Positions 30,554 to 40,904 of a DNA stretch of 64,000 bases are shown here, piece after piece. How positions within the stretch are numbered: the first letter of the stretch is position 1; each line of letters begins with the position of its first letter. The translations under genes were made by a program, and so were the position numbers. This DNA is from Buchnera aphidicola (Cinara splendens) (GTDB taxonomy: Bacteria > Pseudomonadota > Gammaproteobacteria > Enterobacterales > Enterobacteriaceae). The notes under the pieces were generated by a model, which was not told the DNA's origin, made no database searches, and saw only the letters and a program-made list of their open reading frames with translations. The stretch spans positions 186,001 through 250,000 of the forward strand of contig NZ_LR217722.1 of the NCBI RefSeq assembly GCF_900698975.1, written 5' to 3'.

Positions 30554-31738
30554 TTATTTTGACTTATTAATAATATTATCAATAGTTGTAAGATCTTTGT
30601 CTCCCCGACCAGATAAGTTCACAATTATTGTTTGTTTTTTTGTAGGATTCATATGCATTAATTTTAACGCATATGCAATAGCATGCGATGACTCTAAAGC
30701 TGGAATTATACCTTCTAGTCTAGATAATTTTAAAAATGCATCAATTGCTTGTTTATCAGTAATAGTTACATATTTAACTCTTTGTATATATTTTAACCAT
30801 GCGTGTTCTGGTCCGATTGAAGGAAAATCTAAACCAGCTGAAATTGACCACGATTTTCTAATTTGTCCATCATTATTTTGCATGAGATATGATTTCATAC
30901 CAAAATAAATTCCTTTCTTACCTAAATTTAAAGCAGCTCCATGTTGATTCGTATGTAATCCTAGTCCAGCAGGTTCAACACCAATTAATTTAACTGATTT
31001 ATCCTTTAAAAAAGATGAAAATATTCCAATTGCGTTAGATCCTCCACCTACGCAAGCAACAATAAAATCAGGTAGAATATTATTTTTTGACAAAATTTGT
31101 TTTTTAGTTTCTTGTCCAATTATTTTTTGATATTCTCGTACAATAGTAGGATAAGGGTGGGGGCCTGCTACTGTTCCAATCATATAATGAGTATCAGGAT
31201 AACTATTAGACCAATCTCTTAAAGCCGCATTACAAGCGTCTTTTAGAGTTCCTAATCCAGATGATACAGGAATTACTTCTGCTCCTAATAATCTCATTTT
31301 AAGAACATTTTGAGATTGTCTAGACATGTCTGTAACTCCCATGTATATTCTACACTTTAACTGCAACAGAGAACAAGCTATAGCAGAAGCTACTCCGTGT
31401 TGACCCGCTCCTGTTTCTGCAATAACGCATTTTTTTTTCATTTTCTTTGCTAATAGAGCTTGTCCTAATACTTGATTAGTTTTATGAGCTCCTCCGTGCA
31501 ATAAATCTTCTCTTTTTAAATAAATTTTAGTTTTTGTATTGTTAGTAATATTTGTACATAATGTTAAAGGAGTAGGTCTACCTGCATAAGAACACAGTAA
31601 ATTATGCAATTTTTTATTAAATTTTTTATTATTTTGCGCTTCAATAAAAATTCTTTCTAATTCATATAAAGCTGGCATTAAAATTTGTGGAACAAACATT
31701 CCTCCAAATTTTCCAAAATAGGGATTAAGTATAGTCAT
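30554..31738 (-). CDS. trpB: Tryptophan synthase beta chain
   Basis: PLP enzyme condensing indole with serine. 394 aa with the ATG at 31738 ([14 protein letters not shown]), four nt after the trpC stop, implying translational coupling; the frame is open 22 codons further into trpC without homology. The PLP lysine is in [11 protein letters not shown], the phosphate loop is [10 protein letters not shown], and [10 protein letters not shown] and the C-terminal [10 protein letters not shown] are intact. Strongly conserved, as expected for a nutrient-supply gene. Confidence 0.98.
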   Translation of the reverse strand: MTILNPYFGKFGGMFVPQILMPALYELERIFIEAQNNKKFNKKLHNLLCSYAGRPTPLTLCTNITNNTKTKIYLKREDLLHGGAHKTNQVLGQALLAKKMKKKCVIAETGAGQHGVASAIACSLLQLKCRIYMGVTDMSRQSQNVLKMRLLGAEVIPVSSGLGTLKDACNAALRDWSNSYPDTHYMIGTVAGPHPYPTIVREYQKIIGQETKKQILSKNNILPDFIVACVGGGSNAIGIFSSFLKDKSVKLIGVEPAGLGLHTNQHGAALNLGKKGIYFGMKSYLMQNNDGQIRKSWSISAGLDFPSIGPEHAWLKYIQRVKYVTITDKQAIDAFLKLSRLEGIIPALESSHAIAYALKLMHMNPTKKQTIIVNLSGRGDKDLTTIDNIINKSK

Positions 31739-31742
31739 AATA

Positions 31743-33143
31743 TTAACTGTTAATTTTTTTTTTAAGTAAATTCTTATTTTTTGAACAGAGTCGTAATATT
31801 GCAAATACTGATTTAATTTTATCAGGATCTTTAACTCCCGGACTTTTTTCTAAACCTGAATTTAAATCTAATCCAAGAAAACCTAATGTAGATGCTAAAA
31901 AAATATTTTTTATATTTAAACCTCCAGCTAACATCATATTAGATATATTAAATTGTGTTATTAATTTCCAATCAAAATTTTTTCCTGTTCCACCTGTTTT
32001 ATGGTCTAATATGTAACGATCAATATATTCATTTTTATATATAACAGTATTTTGATTTACAGATACTGCTTTCCAAATACGCACATTATTAGGTAATAAT
32101 TTCTTTAAAGTATTAATAAATTCATTAGTTTCTGTTCCATGTAATTGTACAGCATGTAGATTTAATTTATAAACTTTTTTTAAAATATCTTGATGCGTTT
32201 GATTACAAAAAACACCGACATATTTTAATGAAGCATTTTTTACAATTTTTATTCCTTGTTTTGTAGTAATGAATCGTTTTGATGAAGGAATAAAAATTAA
32301 ACCTCCATATACACAACCTACTTGTTCTGCTAATTTAGCATTTTCATAAATTGTTAAACCACAAATTTTGTTATCACCGTATATTAATTTACGTACACAA
32401 AATTCTAAATTAGTTGAATGCATTAAATGTGTTCCAATTAAAAAACCATCAACTAATTTACTAAGTAAGCGAATATCTTTATAATTATTAATACCTGATT
32501 CGCAGATAATAATTTTATTTTGAGGAATTAACGGGGCAAGTTTTTTAGTAGTATCAAGATTTACAGATAAATCATTTAAATTTCTGTTATTAATTCCAAT
32601 TACTGTAGCTTTTAAAAATAAAGCACGTTTTAATTCATTTAAAGTATGTACTTCAGTTAATATTCCTAAGTTCATACTAATTGCGATTTTAGATAATTGT
32701 ATATACGTTTTATTATCAAGAATAGATAGCATTAATAATATTGCATCTGCTTGATGATACCGTGCATAATATATTTGATATGGATCAATAAAAAAATCTT
32801 TACATAATAATGGTTTATCTGTTTTTTCACGTGCTTGTAATAAATATTGAAAACTACCATGAAAAAATTTTTTTTCTGTAATCACCGAAATAACATCAGC
32901 ATGTTTATGATAAGTTGATATTATTTCTGAAATATTAAATTTTTCTCTAATAATGCCGTGTAAAGGAGAAGATTTTTTACACTCTAATATAAATGATGGA
33001 CTATTTTTTTTTAATTTTTTTTCAAAAAAATAGTTTGTTTTTTTAATTTTTCTAGAAAAAGAACTTAAAGGTACACTTTGTTTTTTATGTTGAATCCATT
33101 TTTGTGTATATTTTAATATTTTAGAAATTATATTATTTTTCAT
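31743..33143 (-). CDS. trpC: Bifunctional indole-3-glycerol-phosphate synthase / phosphoribosylanthranilate isomerase
   Basis: Two consecutive steps of tryptophan synthesis in one chain, 466 aa (453 in E. coli). N-terminal IGPS domain: [16 protein letters not shown] with the catalytic Lys, [31 protein letters not shown] and IICESGIN. C-terminal PRAI domain from about residue 262: [12 protein letters not shown] with the catalytic Cys, [24 protein letters not shown] with the catalytic Asp, LAGGLN. Both active sites look intact. The fused form is typical of enterobacteria. Confidence 0.97.
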   Translation of the reverse strand: MKNNIISKILKYTQKWIQHKKQSVPLSSFSRKIKKTNYFFEKKLKKNSPSFILECKKSSPLHGIIREKFNISEIISTYHKHADVISVITEKKFFHGSFQYLLQAREKTDKPLLCKDFFIDPYQIYYARYHQADAILLMLSILDNKTYIQLSKIAISMNLGILTEVHTLNELKRALFLKATVIGINNRNLNDLSVNLDTTKKLAPLIPQNKIIICESGINNYKDIRLLSKLVDGFLIGTHLMHSTNLEFCVRKLIYGDNKICGLTIYENAKLAEQVGCVYGGLIFIPSSKRFITTKQGIKIVKNASLKYVGVFCNQTHQDILKKVYKLNLHAVQLHGTETNEFINTLKKLLPNNVRIWKAVSVNQNTVIYKNEYIDRYILDHKTGGTGKNFDWKLITQFNISNMMLAGGLNIKNIFLASTLGFLGLDLNSGLEKSPGVKDPDKIKSVFAILRLCSKNKNLLKKKINS

Positions 33144-33166
33144 AATTTTTCTTAAATAAATAATAT

Positions 33167-34168
33167 TTATAATGTAGATAACTTAGTAACAAAATCATAT
33201 ACTTGACCCGTATTAATGAAATTTAAAATTTTTAATGTATTTTGTGAAATATTATCATTTCCTAAAACTTTCATTAATAATGCTACATTAATTGCAATTG
33301 TTTGTGCATATACGGGACTCCCTTTTCCTTGCAATAATTTTATAGTTTCCATATAATTTTCTTGCTTAGTTTTGTTGATAAGATATTTTTTATTACATTT
33401 TTCTAAGCCAAAATCCTTCGGGTAAATTTTATATTTAATAATTTCTTTGTTATTTAATTCAACTACATGCGTTCTAGAATAGAGTGTAGCCTCGTCCGTT
33501 CCTCCACTATGTACAATAATAGCTCGTTTATATTGCAAATTAGACAATATTTGAGCATATAAAAACATTAATTCTTTTTTATATACACCAATCAATGCAT
33601 GTTTAGGTTGAGCGGGATTCAGTAAAGGACCTAATATATTAAAAATAGTTCTAGTATATAGTGATTTACGAATATTTGAGATTTTTTTAAAATCATTAAA
33701 ATATGAATTGGCTAATAAAAAACAAATATTTTCGTTATCTAGACATTTTCTAGATTTTTTAGGTGATAATGCAATATTTATATTTAATTTTTTTAATAAA
33801 TTTGCAGATCCAAAGTTTCCAGAAGAACTTATATTGCATATTTTTGCTATTTTAATACCATAACATGCTGCAACCAAAGCACTAACAGTAGATATGTTAA
33901 AACTATTTTTTTGATCACCTCCTGTACCTACAATATCAGACACAATATAATTAGGTTTAGGAAATAATTTTACTGATTGCATTAAAAATTTTCTAGCTCC
34001 AATAATTTCTTCGTATGTTTCTGTTCTATACGACAGAATCGATAATATCGATGATATCTGTATATCATTAATATTTTTACGAAAAATATTATTAAATAAA
34101 GTATAACTTTCCAATTCATTTAAATATTTTCCATTATATATTTTTTTTAAAATTTTTTTCATTTGCAT
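33167..34168 (-). CDS. trpD: Anthranilate phosphoribosyltransferase, stand-alone
   Basis: Joins PRPP and anthranilate. 333 aa from the ATG at 34168 (MQMKKILKKIY, aligning with the start of the E. coli TrpD transferase domain); an ATG two codons later and a TTG at 34198 are alternatives. There is no TrpG glutaminase part. SDIVGTGGDQKNSFNISTVSA, RTIFNILGPLLNPAQP and VHSGGTDEATL are intact. The second active-site loop, normally KHGNR followed by SSKSGS, reads KICNISSSGNFGS (109-121): the His and Arg are gone. trpE and trpG are not upstream; in many Buchnera they sit on a plasmid. Confidence 0.95.
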   Translation of the reverse strand: MQMKKILKKIYNGKYLNELESYTLFNNIFRKNINDIQISSILSILSYRTETYEEIIGARKFLMQSVKLFPKPNYIVSDIVGTGGDQKNSFNISTVSALVAACYGIKIAKICNISSSGNFGSANLLKKLNINIALSPKKSRKCLDNENICFLLANSYFNDFKKISNIRKSLYTRTIFNILGPLLNPAQPKHALIGVYKKELMFLYAQILSNLQYKRAIIVHSGGTDEATLYSRTHVVELNNKEIIKYKIYPKDFGLEKCNKKYLINKTKQENYMETIKLLQGKGSPVYAQTIAINVALLMKVLGNDNISQNTLKILNFINTGQVYDFVTKLSTL

Positions 34169-34966
34169 ATACAACCATAAATAATATTCAGTTAACAATA
34201 GTAAAATGTATTAATATATCATTATAACTCTATTTTAAAAAATTGTTATATATCATATCTATGTTGTACTATATGATATTTTATATTAAATATTTTATGA
34301 AAAAACTTATTATTTAATACGTATTATATTAATTGCAATTTTTTATAAATTATTAATATATTAATATTAGTAAAATTAATTTTAAATATAAACATTATGT
34401 ACAATATTTATATTTTCATAAATGAAAATTTCAATAAATACATCAGGATATTAAAATTAATTATAAATTATAATCAAACAATAAAATACGATTATATTTA
34501 AAAGCATACATAAAAATGTATGAAATATTATAAATAAATATTTATGAATATTTTTTCTAAAAATTGTTTTATTGAATTATTCATATAATTTATGTGAATA
34601 ATAGATACAGAATATATGAACTAAAAAAAAATAGATATATATTATACATATAATAATTTTTATTATATTAATATATTGAATATTACATAAAATATAAATA
34701 TATTGTTTATAATCAATAATTTATATATTATAATAATTATTTAGTTTAATGATAACACTCTTTTTTTATAAAAACAAAATATTTATTTTGTTAAAAATGT
34801 TTTAATAGATAAATATTTTTATAAACATATTTAAAAAATTATTTATATGTTTAAACAAAAAATTATATAATTATATTTATAATAATAAACTTGTTAAATG
34901 TAAAAAATGTTGTATATAAAATTATCAATAAAATTTATTATAATTTATATATATAGGAACTATTTT
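34169..34966. other. 798-nt gene-free divergent spacer trpD/rluB
   Basis: No frame of interest. Two small hairpins are visible: CATACAT/ATGTATG at 34505-34522 and a 12-bp stem with one G-U pair at 34576-34602 (3-nt loop). In E. coli trpE would lie beyond trpD. I could not read any trpE, trpG, leader peptide or attenuator remnant here. The trp operon promoter should be near the left end on the minus strand. Confidence 0.5.
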
Positions 34967-35698
34967 ATGAAAGAAAGAATTCAAAAAATATTATCTAACT
35001 TTGGTTTAGGATCACGTCGTACTATTGAAAAAAAAATTCATCAGAAATTAATTAAAATAAATGGACAAATCGTCTCTTTAGGACAAAGTTTTTTAAAAAA
35101 TGAAATAAAATGCGTTTTATTAAATAATAAAAAATTTTTTCTAAAAAAAAATACAACAAAAATCATTATTTATAATAAACCTGTTGGTGAAATTTGTACT
35201 AAAAAAGATGAAAAAAAAAGAAATACTGTTTTTGATAAATTACCGAAATTATTGTATTCTAAATGGATCAGTGTAGGAAGATTAGATATTAACACTTCAG
35301 GTTTATTGTTATTTACTAATTATGGAGAATTAGCATATAGACTCATGCATCCACGTTATATGATTAAACGAGAATACTTAGTTAAAATTTTTGGAAAAAT
35401 ATCAAAAAAAAAAATTTTAACTTTAAAAAAGGGAATTAAAATTGGTTCATCGATTTCAAAATTTTACGAAATTCTTAGTATAAATAATCAAAAAAAAAAC
35501 AAATGGTTTCGAGTATCCTTGCTACAAGGTAAAAATCGTGAAGTACGTTTACTATGGAATTCAATTGGTATACAAGTTAATAAATTAATTCGAATTAGTT
35601 ATGGTTCTATACTTTTACCAAGAAATTTACAGAAAGGAAAATTTATAGAACTAAATTCTGTTAATATAAAAAATATTTTTAATTCCGTCAATTTATAA
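34967..35698 (+). CDS. rluB: 23S rRNA pseudouridine synthase RluB
   Basis: Forms pseudouridine in helix 89-93 region of 23S rRNA (U2605 in E. coli). 243 aa from the ATG at 34967, which has AGGA 8 nt upstream; the frame is open 20 codons earlier. N-terminal S4 domain (ERIQKILSNFGLGSRRTIEKKI), catalytic Asp in VGRLDINTSGLLLFT, and GKNREVRLLWNSIGIQVNKLIR with PLP-family RsuA signature. The basic C-terminal tail of E. coli RluB (about 45 residues) is missing. Position next to trp is as in E. coli. Confidence 0.93.
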   Translation: MKERIQKILSNFGLGSRRTIEKKIHQKLIKINGQIVSLGQSFLKNEIKCVLLNNKKFFLKKNTTKIIIYNKPVGEICTKKDEKKRNTVFDKLPKLLYSKWISVGRLDINTSGLLLFTNYGELAYRLMHPRYMIKREYLVKIFGKISKKKILTLKKGIKIGSSISKFYEILSINNQKKNKWFRVSLLQGKNREVRLLWNSIGIQVNKLIRISYGSILLPRNLQKGKFIELNSVNIKNIFNSVNL

Positions 35699-35762
35699 AT
35701 ATTAAAATTTTTATAGTTAACAAAAAACAATTTTTAAAAATATTAATTATATATTTAATAAA

Positions 35763-35795
35763 AATAAACATAACACCATTTAGTTGATGTTTATT
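35763..35795. terminator. Hairpin between convergent rluB and suhB
   Basis: AATAAACAT (35763-35771) pairs with ATGTTTATT (35787-35795); three further pairs (AAC/GTT) form after a one-base bulge. It sits midway between the two facing stops and could serve both. Confidence 0.5.
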
Positions 35796-35875
35796 CTTAA
35801 AATATAAAATTACTGTAAATTTAATATGTTAAAATAAATACTTTATAAATACGTAATTCTTACTATATTAGTTAT

Positions 35876-36685
35876 TTATTTTTTTGACGAATTAATTTTT
35901 TTATATACTGTACGTGTTTTTTTTAAAAAATATTTTAAAATATTGGCTTGTCCTATTAATATAACTTGACTTTTAATATAATCATGTCCTCCAATAAAAT
36001 CTGTCATCAATGCTCCTGACTCTCTAATCTGTAATTCTGCAAAATTTATATTTAATAATTTTTCATTAAATCCAATATAAATATTAATTTTTCCAGAAGA
36101 TAAATATGCTAAATCTAAAATAGAACAACCAGTGTGTCGAAAAGAAGTTGTTTCTCGGATAAGTTGTTGAATTAATAAAACATACAAATTAGTATTATAT
36201 TGACTTCTTTGTCTAAAATAAAAAGCTATAATTTTATCAAAATCATTATCGTATGTACAACATCTAGTACGAAAACCGTTTAATTGAGCACCTTGACCTT
36301 TAATAGCTGTAAATAAATCATTTTTAATGGGATCATATATCACTGACATATACATTTGATTTTTTTCTTTTATTAATATTGATAGACAAAAATGTGGAAT
36401 TTTTTTAATAAAATTCATTGTTCCGCTCAAAGAATTAACTAACCACTGATTATTTTGTATTGTAGATATTTTTTTAGAATATATATCATGAATAGAATGT
36501 TGAGGATATGATTGATGGATAATAGAATAAATTGAAGAAAAAATTCTTTTTCGTATTTTACGAAGATAATAGATTTTATTTAATGAATTTAACTCGTTCC
36601 TAATATCTTTAGAATCATAATTTTGAGCAATGATTTTTCCACCCATTCGAATAGCTCTGATAGCAATATTTAACATAGGATTCAT
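35876..36685 (-). CDS. suhB: SuhB, inositol-monophosphatase-fold protein without its metal-binding motifs
   Basis: In E. coli SuhB is both an inositol-1-phosphatase and a Nus factor in rRNA antitermination. Length (269 aa) and fold are retained: MNPMLNIAIRAIRMGGKIIAQ, QSYPQHSIH, VIYDPIKNDLFTAIKGQGAQLNG, FRHTGCSILDLAYLSSG. The catalytic signatures are not. E. coli TEESGE is HDIYSK (66-71), WVIDPLDGTTNF is WLVNSLSGTMNF (81-92), the WDFAAGEL motif is LNINFAEL (211-218), and the VTNVD segment near residue 40 is YYLRK. All acidic Mg ligands are therefore replaced, while surface segments survive, which argues for the non-enzymatic role. The window also has rrs with boxA. Confidence 0.93.
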   Translation of the reverse strand: MNPMLNIAIRAIRMGGKIIAQNYDSKDIRNELNSLNKIYYLRKIRKRIFSSIYSIIHQSYPQHSIHDIYSKKISTIQNNQWLVNSLSGTMNFIKKIPHFCLSILIKEKNQMYMSVIYDPIKNDLFTAIKGQGAQLNGFRTRCCTYDNDFDKIIAFYFRQRSQYNTNLYVLLIQQLIRETTSFRHTGCSILDLAYLSSGKINIYIGFNEKLLNINFAELQIRESGALMTDFIGGHDYIKSQVILIGQANILKYFLKKTRTVYKKINSSKK

Positions 36686-36865
36686 TTAATAATCTCTCAT
36701 ATATAATATTATTTATAATAATAACTACAAATAAATATTTTTTAATATTAAAATTCAGAATCTTTATCTAACTGAATGTTTATTATATACTTGTTTAAAT
36801 AAATTTAAAAAATTTATTTTTGTTTTAGGAAAAAATCATATCAATTAATATATTTCGGAAAAATA

Positions 36866-37987
36866 ATGTTTAAAAAACAATGTTTAGAAAATAAATCAAA
36901 AAAAAAAATCAATTTATTAAATTTTAATTTGCAAAAAATGATAAATTTCGTATTACAATTAGGAGAAAAAAAATTTCGAGCTATACAGATAATGGAGTGG
37001 ATTTATAAAAAAAATTGTATTAAATTTGAAAAAATGAATAATTTAAGTAATTTCTTACAAGAAAAATTAAAAAAAAAATCTGTTATTCAATTACCTTACT
37101 GTATAAAAGAATTAAAATCAACTGATGGTACAATAAAATGGAATTTTTTATTTGATACTGAATGTGTTGAAACAATATATATCCCAGAAAAAAAACGTGC
37201 TACTTTATGTATTTCATCTCAAGTAGGATGCATGTTAAATTGTAAATTTTGCGCTACAGGTAAACTAGGATATACTCGTAATTTGCTAGTTTCAGAAATT
37301 ATTGGTCAAATATGGTATGCTATAAATAGAATAAATCAATATGGAAAACAAGCCTGTATTTTACCACCAATCAAAAATATTGTTATGATGGGTATGGGAG
37401 AACCTCTATTAAATTTAAAAAATATTCTTATTGTAATTGATATTATTTTACATAAATATGGTTTTAATTTTTCTAAAAATAAAGTTACTTTATCAACAGC
37501 GGGTCTTGTTCCAGCTATAAATAAAATAGCAGGAAAAATAGACGTCTCATTAGCAATTTCATTACATGCATCTAATGATTGTGTTCGTAACACAATTATG
37601 CCTATAAATAAACGTTATAATATTAAGATGTTACTATCATCTGTTAAAAATTATTTAAATAAATCAACAGCAAATCGAGGTATAGTAACAATTGAATATG
37701 TTATGTTATTATATATCAACGATGATAAAAGTCATGCAAAAGAATTAGCATGTTTATTAAAAAATATACCCTGTAAAATCAATTTAATTCCTTGGAATTC
37801 TATAAAAAATTCTTCTTATAAATGTAGTAGTTATAATAGAATCACTACATTTTTTGAATATTTAAAAAAAAAAGGTTTTATTATTACAATTAGAAAAAAT
37901 AGAGGATCTGACATCCAGGCTGCGTGCGGACAATTAATAGGTACACAGAATTCTTTTCGTAAATCAATAAATATCTTTAATTTATAA
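36866..37987 (+). CDS. rlmN: Dual-specificity 23S rRNA/tRNA methyltransferase RlmN
   Basis: Radical SAM enzyme making m2A2503 in 23S rRNA and m2A37 in tRNAs. 373 aa versus 384. Cluster motif CKFCATGK preceded by GCMLN (CxxxCxxC), the catalytic Cys of the N-terminal side in VGCML, MMGMGEPLLN, SLHASND, IPWNS and the C-terminal methyl-carrier Cys in QAACGQL. hisS follows 97 nt later; ispG, found between them in E. coli and other Buchnera, is missing. Confidence 0.96.
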   Translation: MFKKQCLENKSKKKINLLNFNLQKMINFVLQLGEKKFRAIQIMEWIYKKNCIKFEKMNNLSNFLQEKLKKKSVIQLPYCIKELKSTDGTIKWNFLFDTECVETIYIPEKKRATLCISSQVGCMLNCKFCATGKLGYTRNLLVSEIIGQIWYAINRINQYGKQACILPPIKNIVMMGMGEPLLNLKNILIVIDIILHKYGFNFSKNKVTLSTAGLVPAINKIAGKIDVSLAISLHASNDCVRNTIMPINKRYNIKMLLSSVKNYLNKSTANRGIVTIEYVMLLYINDDKSHAKELACLLKNIPCKINLIPWNSIKNSSYKCSSYNRITTFFEYLKKKGFIITIRKNRGSDIQAACGQLIGTQNSFRKSINIFNL

Positions 37988-38084
37988 ATTTCATGTTTTA
38001 TATAAAACAAAAAATTTTTTATATATCAAAATTTTTAAAAATTTAATTTAATTAATAATTTTAATCCAGAAGGTTTTATTTTAT

Positions 38085-39362
38085 ATGAGTAAAAAATATC
38101 AATCAGTTAGAGGTATGCACGATATTCTTCCTGTAGAAACTTATTTCATACAAACAATTGAAAAAAAAATAAAAAAAATTTTAAATAGTTGTTCATATTT
38201 TGAAATTCGTAGCCCAATAATTGAATATACCAAATTATTTAAAAAATCAATTGGCAATAATACTGATATTATTCATAAAGAAATGTATAATTTTAGAGAT
38301 AAAAAAAAGAAAAAAATCTCATTGAGACCGGAAGGAACAGTCAGTTGTATTCGAGCTTGTATACAAAATAATATATTTTATAATTCTAAAATTCAAAAAT
38401 TATGGTATTACGGTCCTATGTTTCGTTATGAACGACCACAAAGAGGACGATTTAGACAATTCCAACAACTTGGAGTTGAATACTTTGGTATAAATAATAT
38501 TTTTATTGATTATGATATCATCATGTTAACCGTAACTATTTGGAAAAAATTAAATCTATCAAAATATCTAATATTAGAAATAAATTCTCTTGGTAACATA
38601 GAAGATAGAAAAGATTTTGTTTTAGATTTAAAAAAATTTTTTCAAAAATATATGTCAAAACTAACTACGTATGAAAAAAAATTATTATCCACTAATCCCA
38701 TTCGTATTTTAGATAGCAAAAATACAAATATTATAAAATTATTAAGATTTGCACCTATGTTACATCATTACATAAATTCACATTCATATAAACGTTTTAA
38801 GAAATTATGCAATTTGTTAACTCAATCTAAAGTTAATTATATTGTAAATCATCGATTAGTTAGAGGTTTAGATTACTATAACGATACTGTATTTGAATGG
38901 ACAGCAAAAAAATTAGGTTCACAAAGCGCTATTTGTGCAGGTGGTCGATACGATAATTTAGTAGAATATTTAGGTGGAATGAAAAATCCAGCTATTGGTT
39001 TTGCTATGGGTATAGATAGATTAATCACGTTAAAAAAATTAATTAATCCAGAATATTTTGAAAATTTTTTTATTGATATAAACATTATTTTTTTAGAATC
39101 TATGTATTCAGTATTATCAATATACATCGCTAATCAATTACACTCCATGTGGCCAAAATTAAAAATTAATACTTCTTTGAACAAATTTAGAAAAAATAAT
39201 TATTTAAAAAAATCAAAAAAAATAAAATCAAAATTTTTATTAATTTTACAATCTAATCTATTAAATGTAAATAAAATTTTAGTTAAAAATATATGCAAAA
39301 AAAAAAATAAAATAATTTCAATAAATCGAATTTTTCAAAATCCATGTATTTTTATTAATTGA
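38085..39362 (+). CDS. hisS: Histidyl-tRNA synthetase
   Basis: Class II synthetase; 425 aa, as in E. coli (424). RGMHDILP start, motif 2 MFRYERPQRGRFRQFQQLGVE, the histidine motifs RGLDYYNDTVFEW and CAGGRYDNL, and motif 3 AIGFAMGIDRL are all present. The C-terminal anticodon-binding domain (from about residue 325) is present but highly divergent and lysine-rich. AAGG precedes the ATG by about 10 nt. A 16-nt palindrome (37994-38009) in the spacer may end rlmN transcription. Confidence 0.97.
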   Translation: MSKKYQSVRGMHDILPVETYFIQTIEKKIKKILNSCSYFEIRSPIIEYTKLFKKSIGNNTDIIHKEMYNFRDKKKKKISLRPEGTVSCIRACIQNNIFYNSKIQKLWYYGPMFRYERPQRGRFRQFQQLGVEYFGINNIFIDYDIIMLTVTIWKKLNLSKYLILEINSLGNIEDRKDFVLDLKKFFQKYMSKLTTYEKKLLSTNPIRILDSKNTNIIKLLRFAPMLHHYINSHSYKRFKKLCNLLTQSKVNYIVNHRLVRGLDYYNDTVFEWTAKKLGSQSAICAGGRYDNLVEYLGGMKNPAIGFAMGIDRLITLKKLINPEYFENFFIDINIIFLESMYSVLSIYIANQLHSMWPKLKINTSLNKFRKNNYLKKSKKIKSKFLLILQSNLLNVNKILVKNICKKKNKIISINRIFQNPCIFIN

Positions 39363-39475
39363 TAATATTATTATATGACATATGATATTAAGATATGAAA
39401 TTATTTAATCAATAAAATAATTTTTTACATCTTTCAAATATTAAAAATAATTGATACTTTATTATAAGAAAAAAA

Positions 39476-40726
39476 ATGATAAATAAAAAACTACAAATAG
39501 CAGACAAAGAAATCTGGAATTTAATTCAAAAAGAAAAAGCAAGACAAGAATCATGTATTAATTTAATCGCATCAGAAAATTATGCAAGTCATTCTATATT
39601 AGAAGCTCAAGGTTCCTGTTTAACAAATAAGTACGCAGAAGGATATATTGGAAATCGTTTTTATAATGGATGTAATATAATCGATGAAATTGAAAGTATT
39701 GCTATTAATAGAGCTAAAAAGCTTTTTAATGTCGAATATGCTAACGTGCAACCTCATTCTGGGTCACAAGCCAATTTTGCAATTTTTCAGGCGTTACTAA
39801 AACCAAGAGATGTAATTTTAGGTATGAATTTAAATCATGGAGGACATTTAACACACGGATCTACTGTAAATTTTTCCGGAAAAATTTATAAATCTTATAC
39901 TTATGGTATTACTTCAAATGGTGAAATAGATTATAAAAATTTTCAATATTTGTCAATGTTACATCGACCTAAAATGATCATTGGTGGATTTTCTGCATAT
40001 TCAGGTATTTGTGATTGGCAATATATGCGTAAAATTGCTGATAAAATTAATGCTTACTTTTTTGTAGATATTTCGCATATCGTAGGTTTAATTATAGCTG
40101 GATTATATCCTAATCCTATTAAATATGCTCATGTTGTTAGTACTACTACACACAAAATTTTAGGGGGACCGAGAGGAGGATTAATACTTTCAAATAATGG
40201 AAACAAAACGTTATATTCTAAATTAAATGCGTCTGTTTTCCCTGGTAGTCAAGGAGGACCTTTAATGCATGTTATTGCAGCTAAAGCTATTTCTTTTAAA
40301 GAAGCTTTAAGTTCAGATTTTTTATTATTACAAAAAAATACAATTATATTTGCAAAAAAAATGGTTGAAATATTTTTAGAAAAAAAATTTAGAATTATTT
40401 CGAGAAAAACAAAAAATCATTTATTTTTAGTTGATGTTTCTACTAAAGGAATTACTGGAAAAGAAGCTAGTGATATATTATCTACTGCTAGAATTATTGT
40501 AAATAAAAATACTATACCTAATGATCCTAAAACACCTTTTATTACATCTGGAATTCGTATTGGTACTCCAGCACTTGCTAAACGTAAATTTAAAATCAAT
40601 GATGTTAGTCAAATTACTTATTGGATATGTAAAATTTTAAATAATCCACATGATTTATCTTATATTCAAAAAACAAAAAAAAGAACAAAAAAACTCTGCA
40701 AAAAATATCCTATTTATAATGTATAA
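39476..40726 (+). CDS. glyA: Serine hydroxymethyltransferase
   Basis: PLP enzyme interconverting serine and glycine and charging tetrahydrofolate with one-carbon units. 416 aa (417). INLIASENYAS, NKYAEGYIGNRFYNG, VQPHSGSQANFA, the PLP lysine in STTTHKILGGPRGG and GIRIGTPAL are intact. Works downstream of SerC-derived serine. Well conserved relative to neighbours. Confidence 0.98.
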   Translation: MINKKLQIADKEIWNLIQKEKARQESCINLIASENYASHSILEAQGSCLTNKYAEGYIGNRFYNGCNIIDEIESIAINRAKKLFNVEYANVQPHSGSQANFAIFQALLKPRDVILGMNLNHGGHLTHGSTVNFSGKIYKSYTYGITSNGEIDYKNFQYLSMLHRPKMIIGGFSAYSGICDWQYMRKIADKINAYFFVDISHIVGLIIAGLYPNPIKYAHVVSTTTHKILGGPRGGLILSNNGNKTLYSKLNASVFPGSQGGPLMHVIAAKAISFKEALSSDFLLLQKNTIIFAKKMVEIFLEKKFRIISRKTKNHLFLVDVSTKGITGKEASDILSTARIIVNKNTIPNDPKTPFITSGIRIGTPALAKRKFKINDVSQITYWICKILNNPHDLSYIQKTKKRTKKLCKKYPIYNV

Positions 40727-40856
40727 AAATTATTTATAATTAATTACTTATATAATTAGTATACATATTATCAAATTTATATTTTTTTTATATAAAATTT
40801 TAAATATAAAAATGTCTTACATAATATTTTTTTGTTCAATAATTAGTAAAAATATT

Positions 40857-40904
40857 TTATGTTACATGTATTATGTGTAACATAATTCTTATTAAGATAA
40901 GAAT
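40857..40904. terminator. Tandem hairpins between convergent glyA and pgl
   Basis: First stem TTATGTTACA (40857-40866)/TGTAACATAA (40876-40885); second stem ATTCTTAT (40885-40892)/ATAAGAAT (40897-40904). They lie in the 322-nt gene-free spacer where other Buchnera, as I recall, carry bioD, bioB and bioA. Two adjacent perfect stems between facing stops fit back-to-back terminators. No bio gene remnant is legible. Confidence 0.6.

Noticed and set aside
34169..34966. A trp leader peptide and attenuator upstream of trpD
   Set aside because: No short frame with consecutive Trp codons or alternative hairpins could be found on the minus strand.
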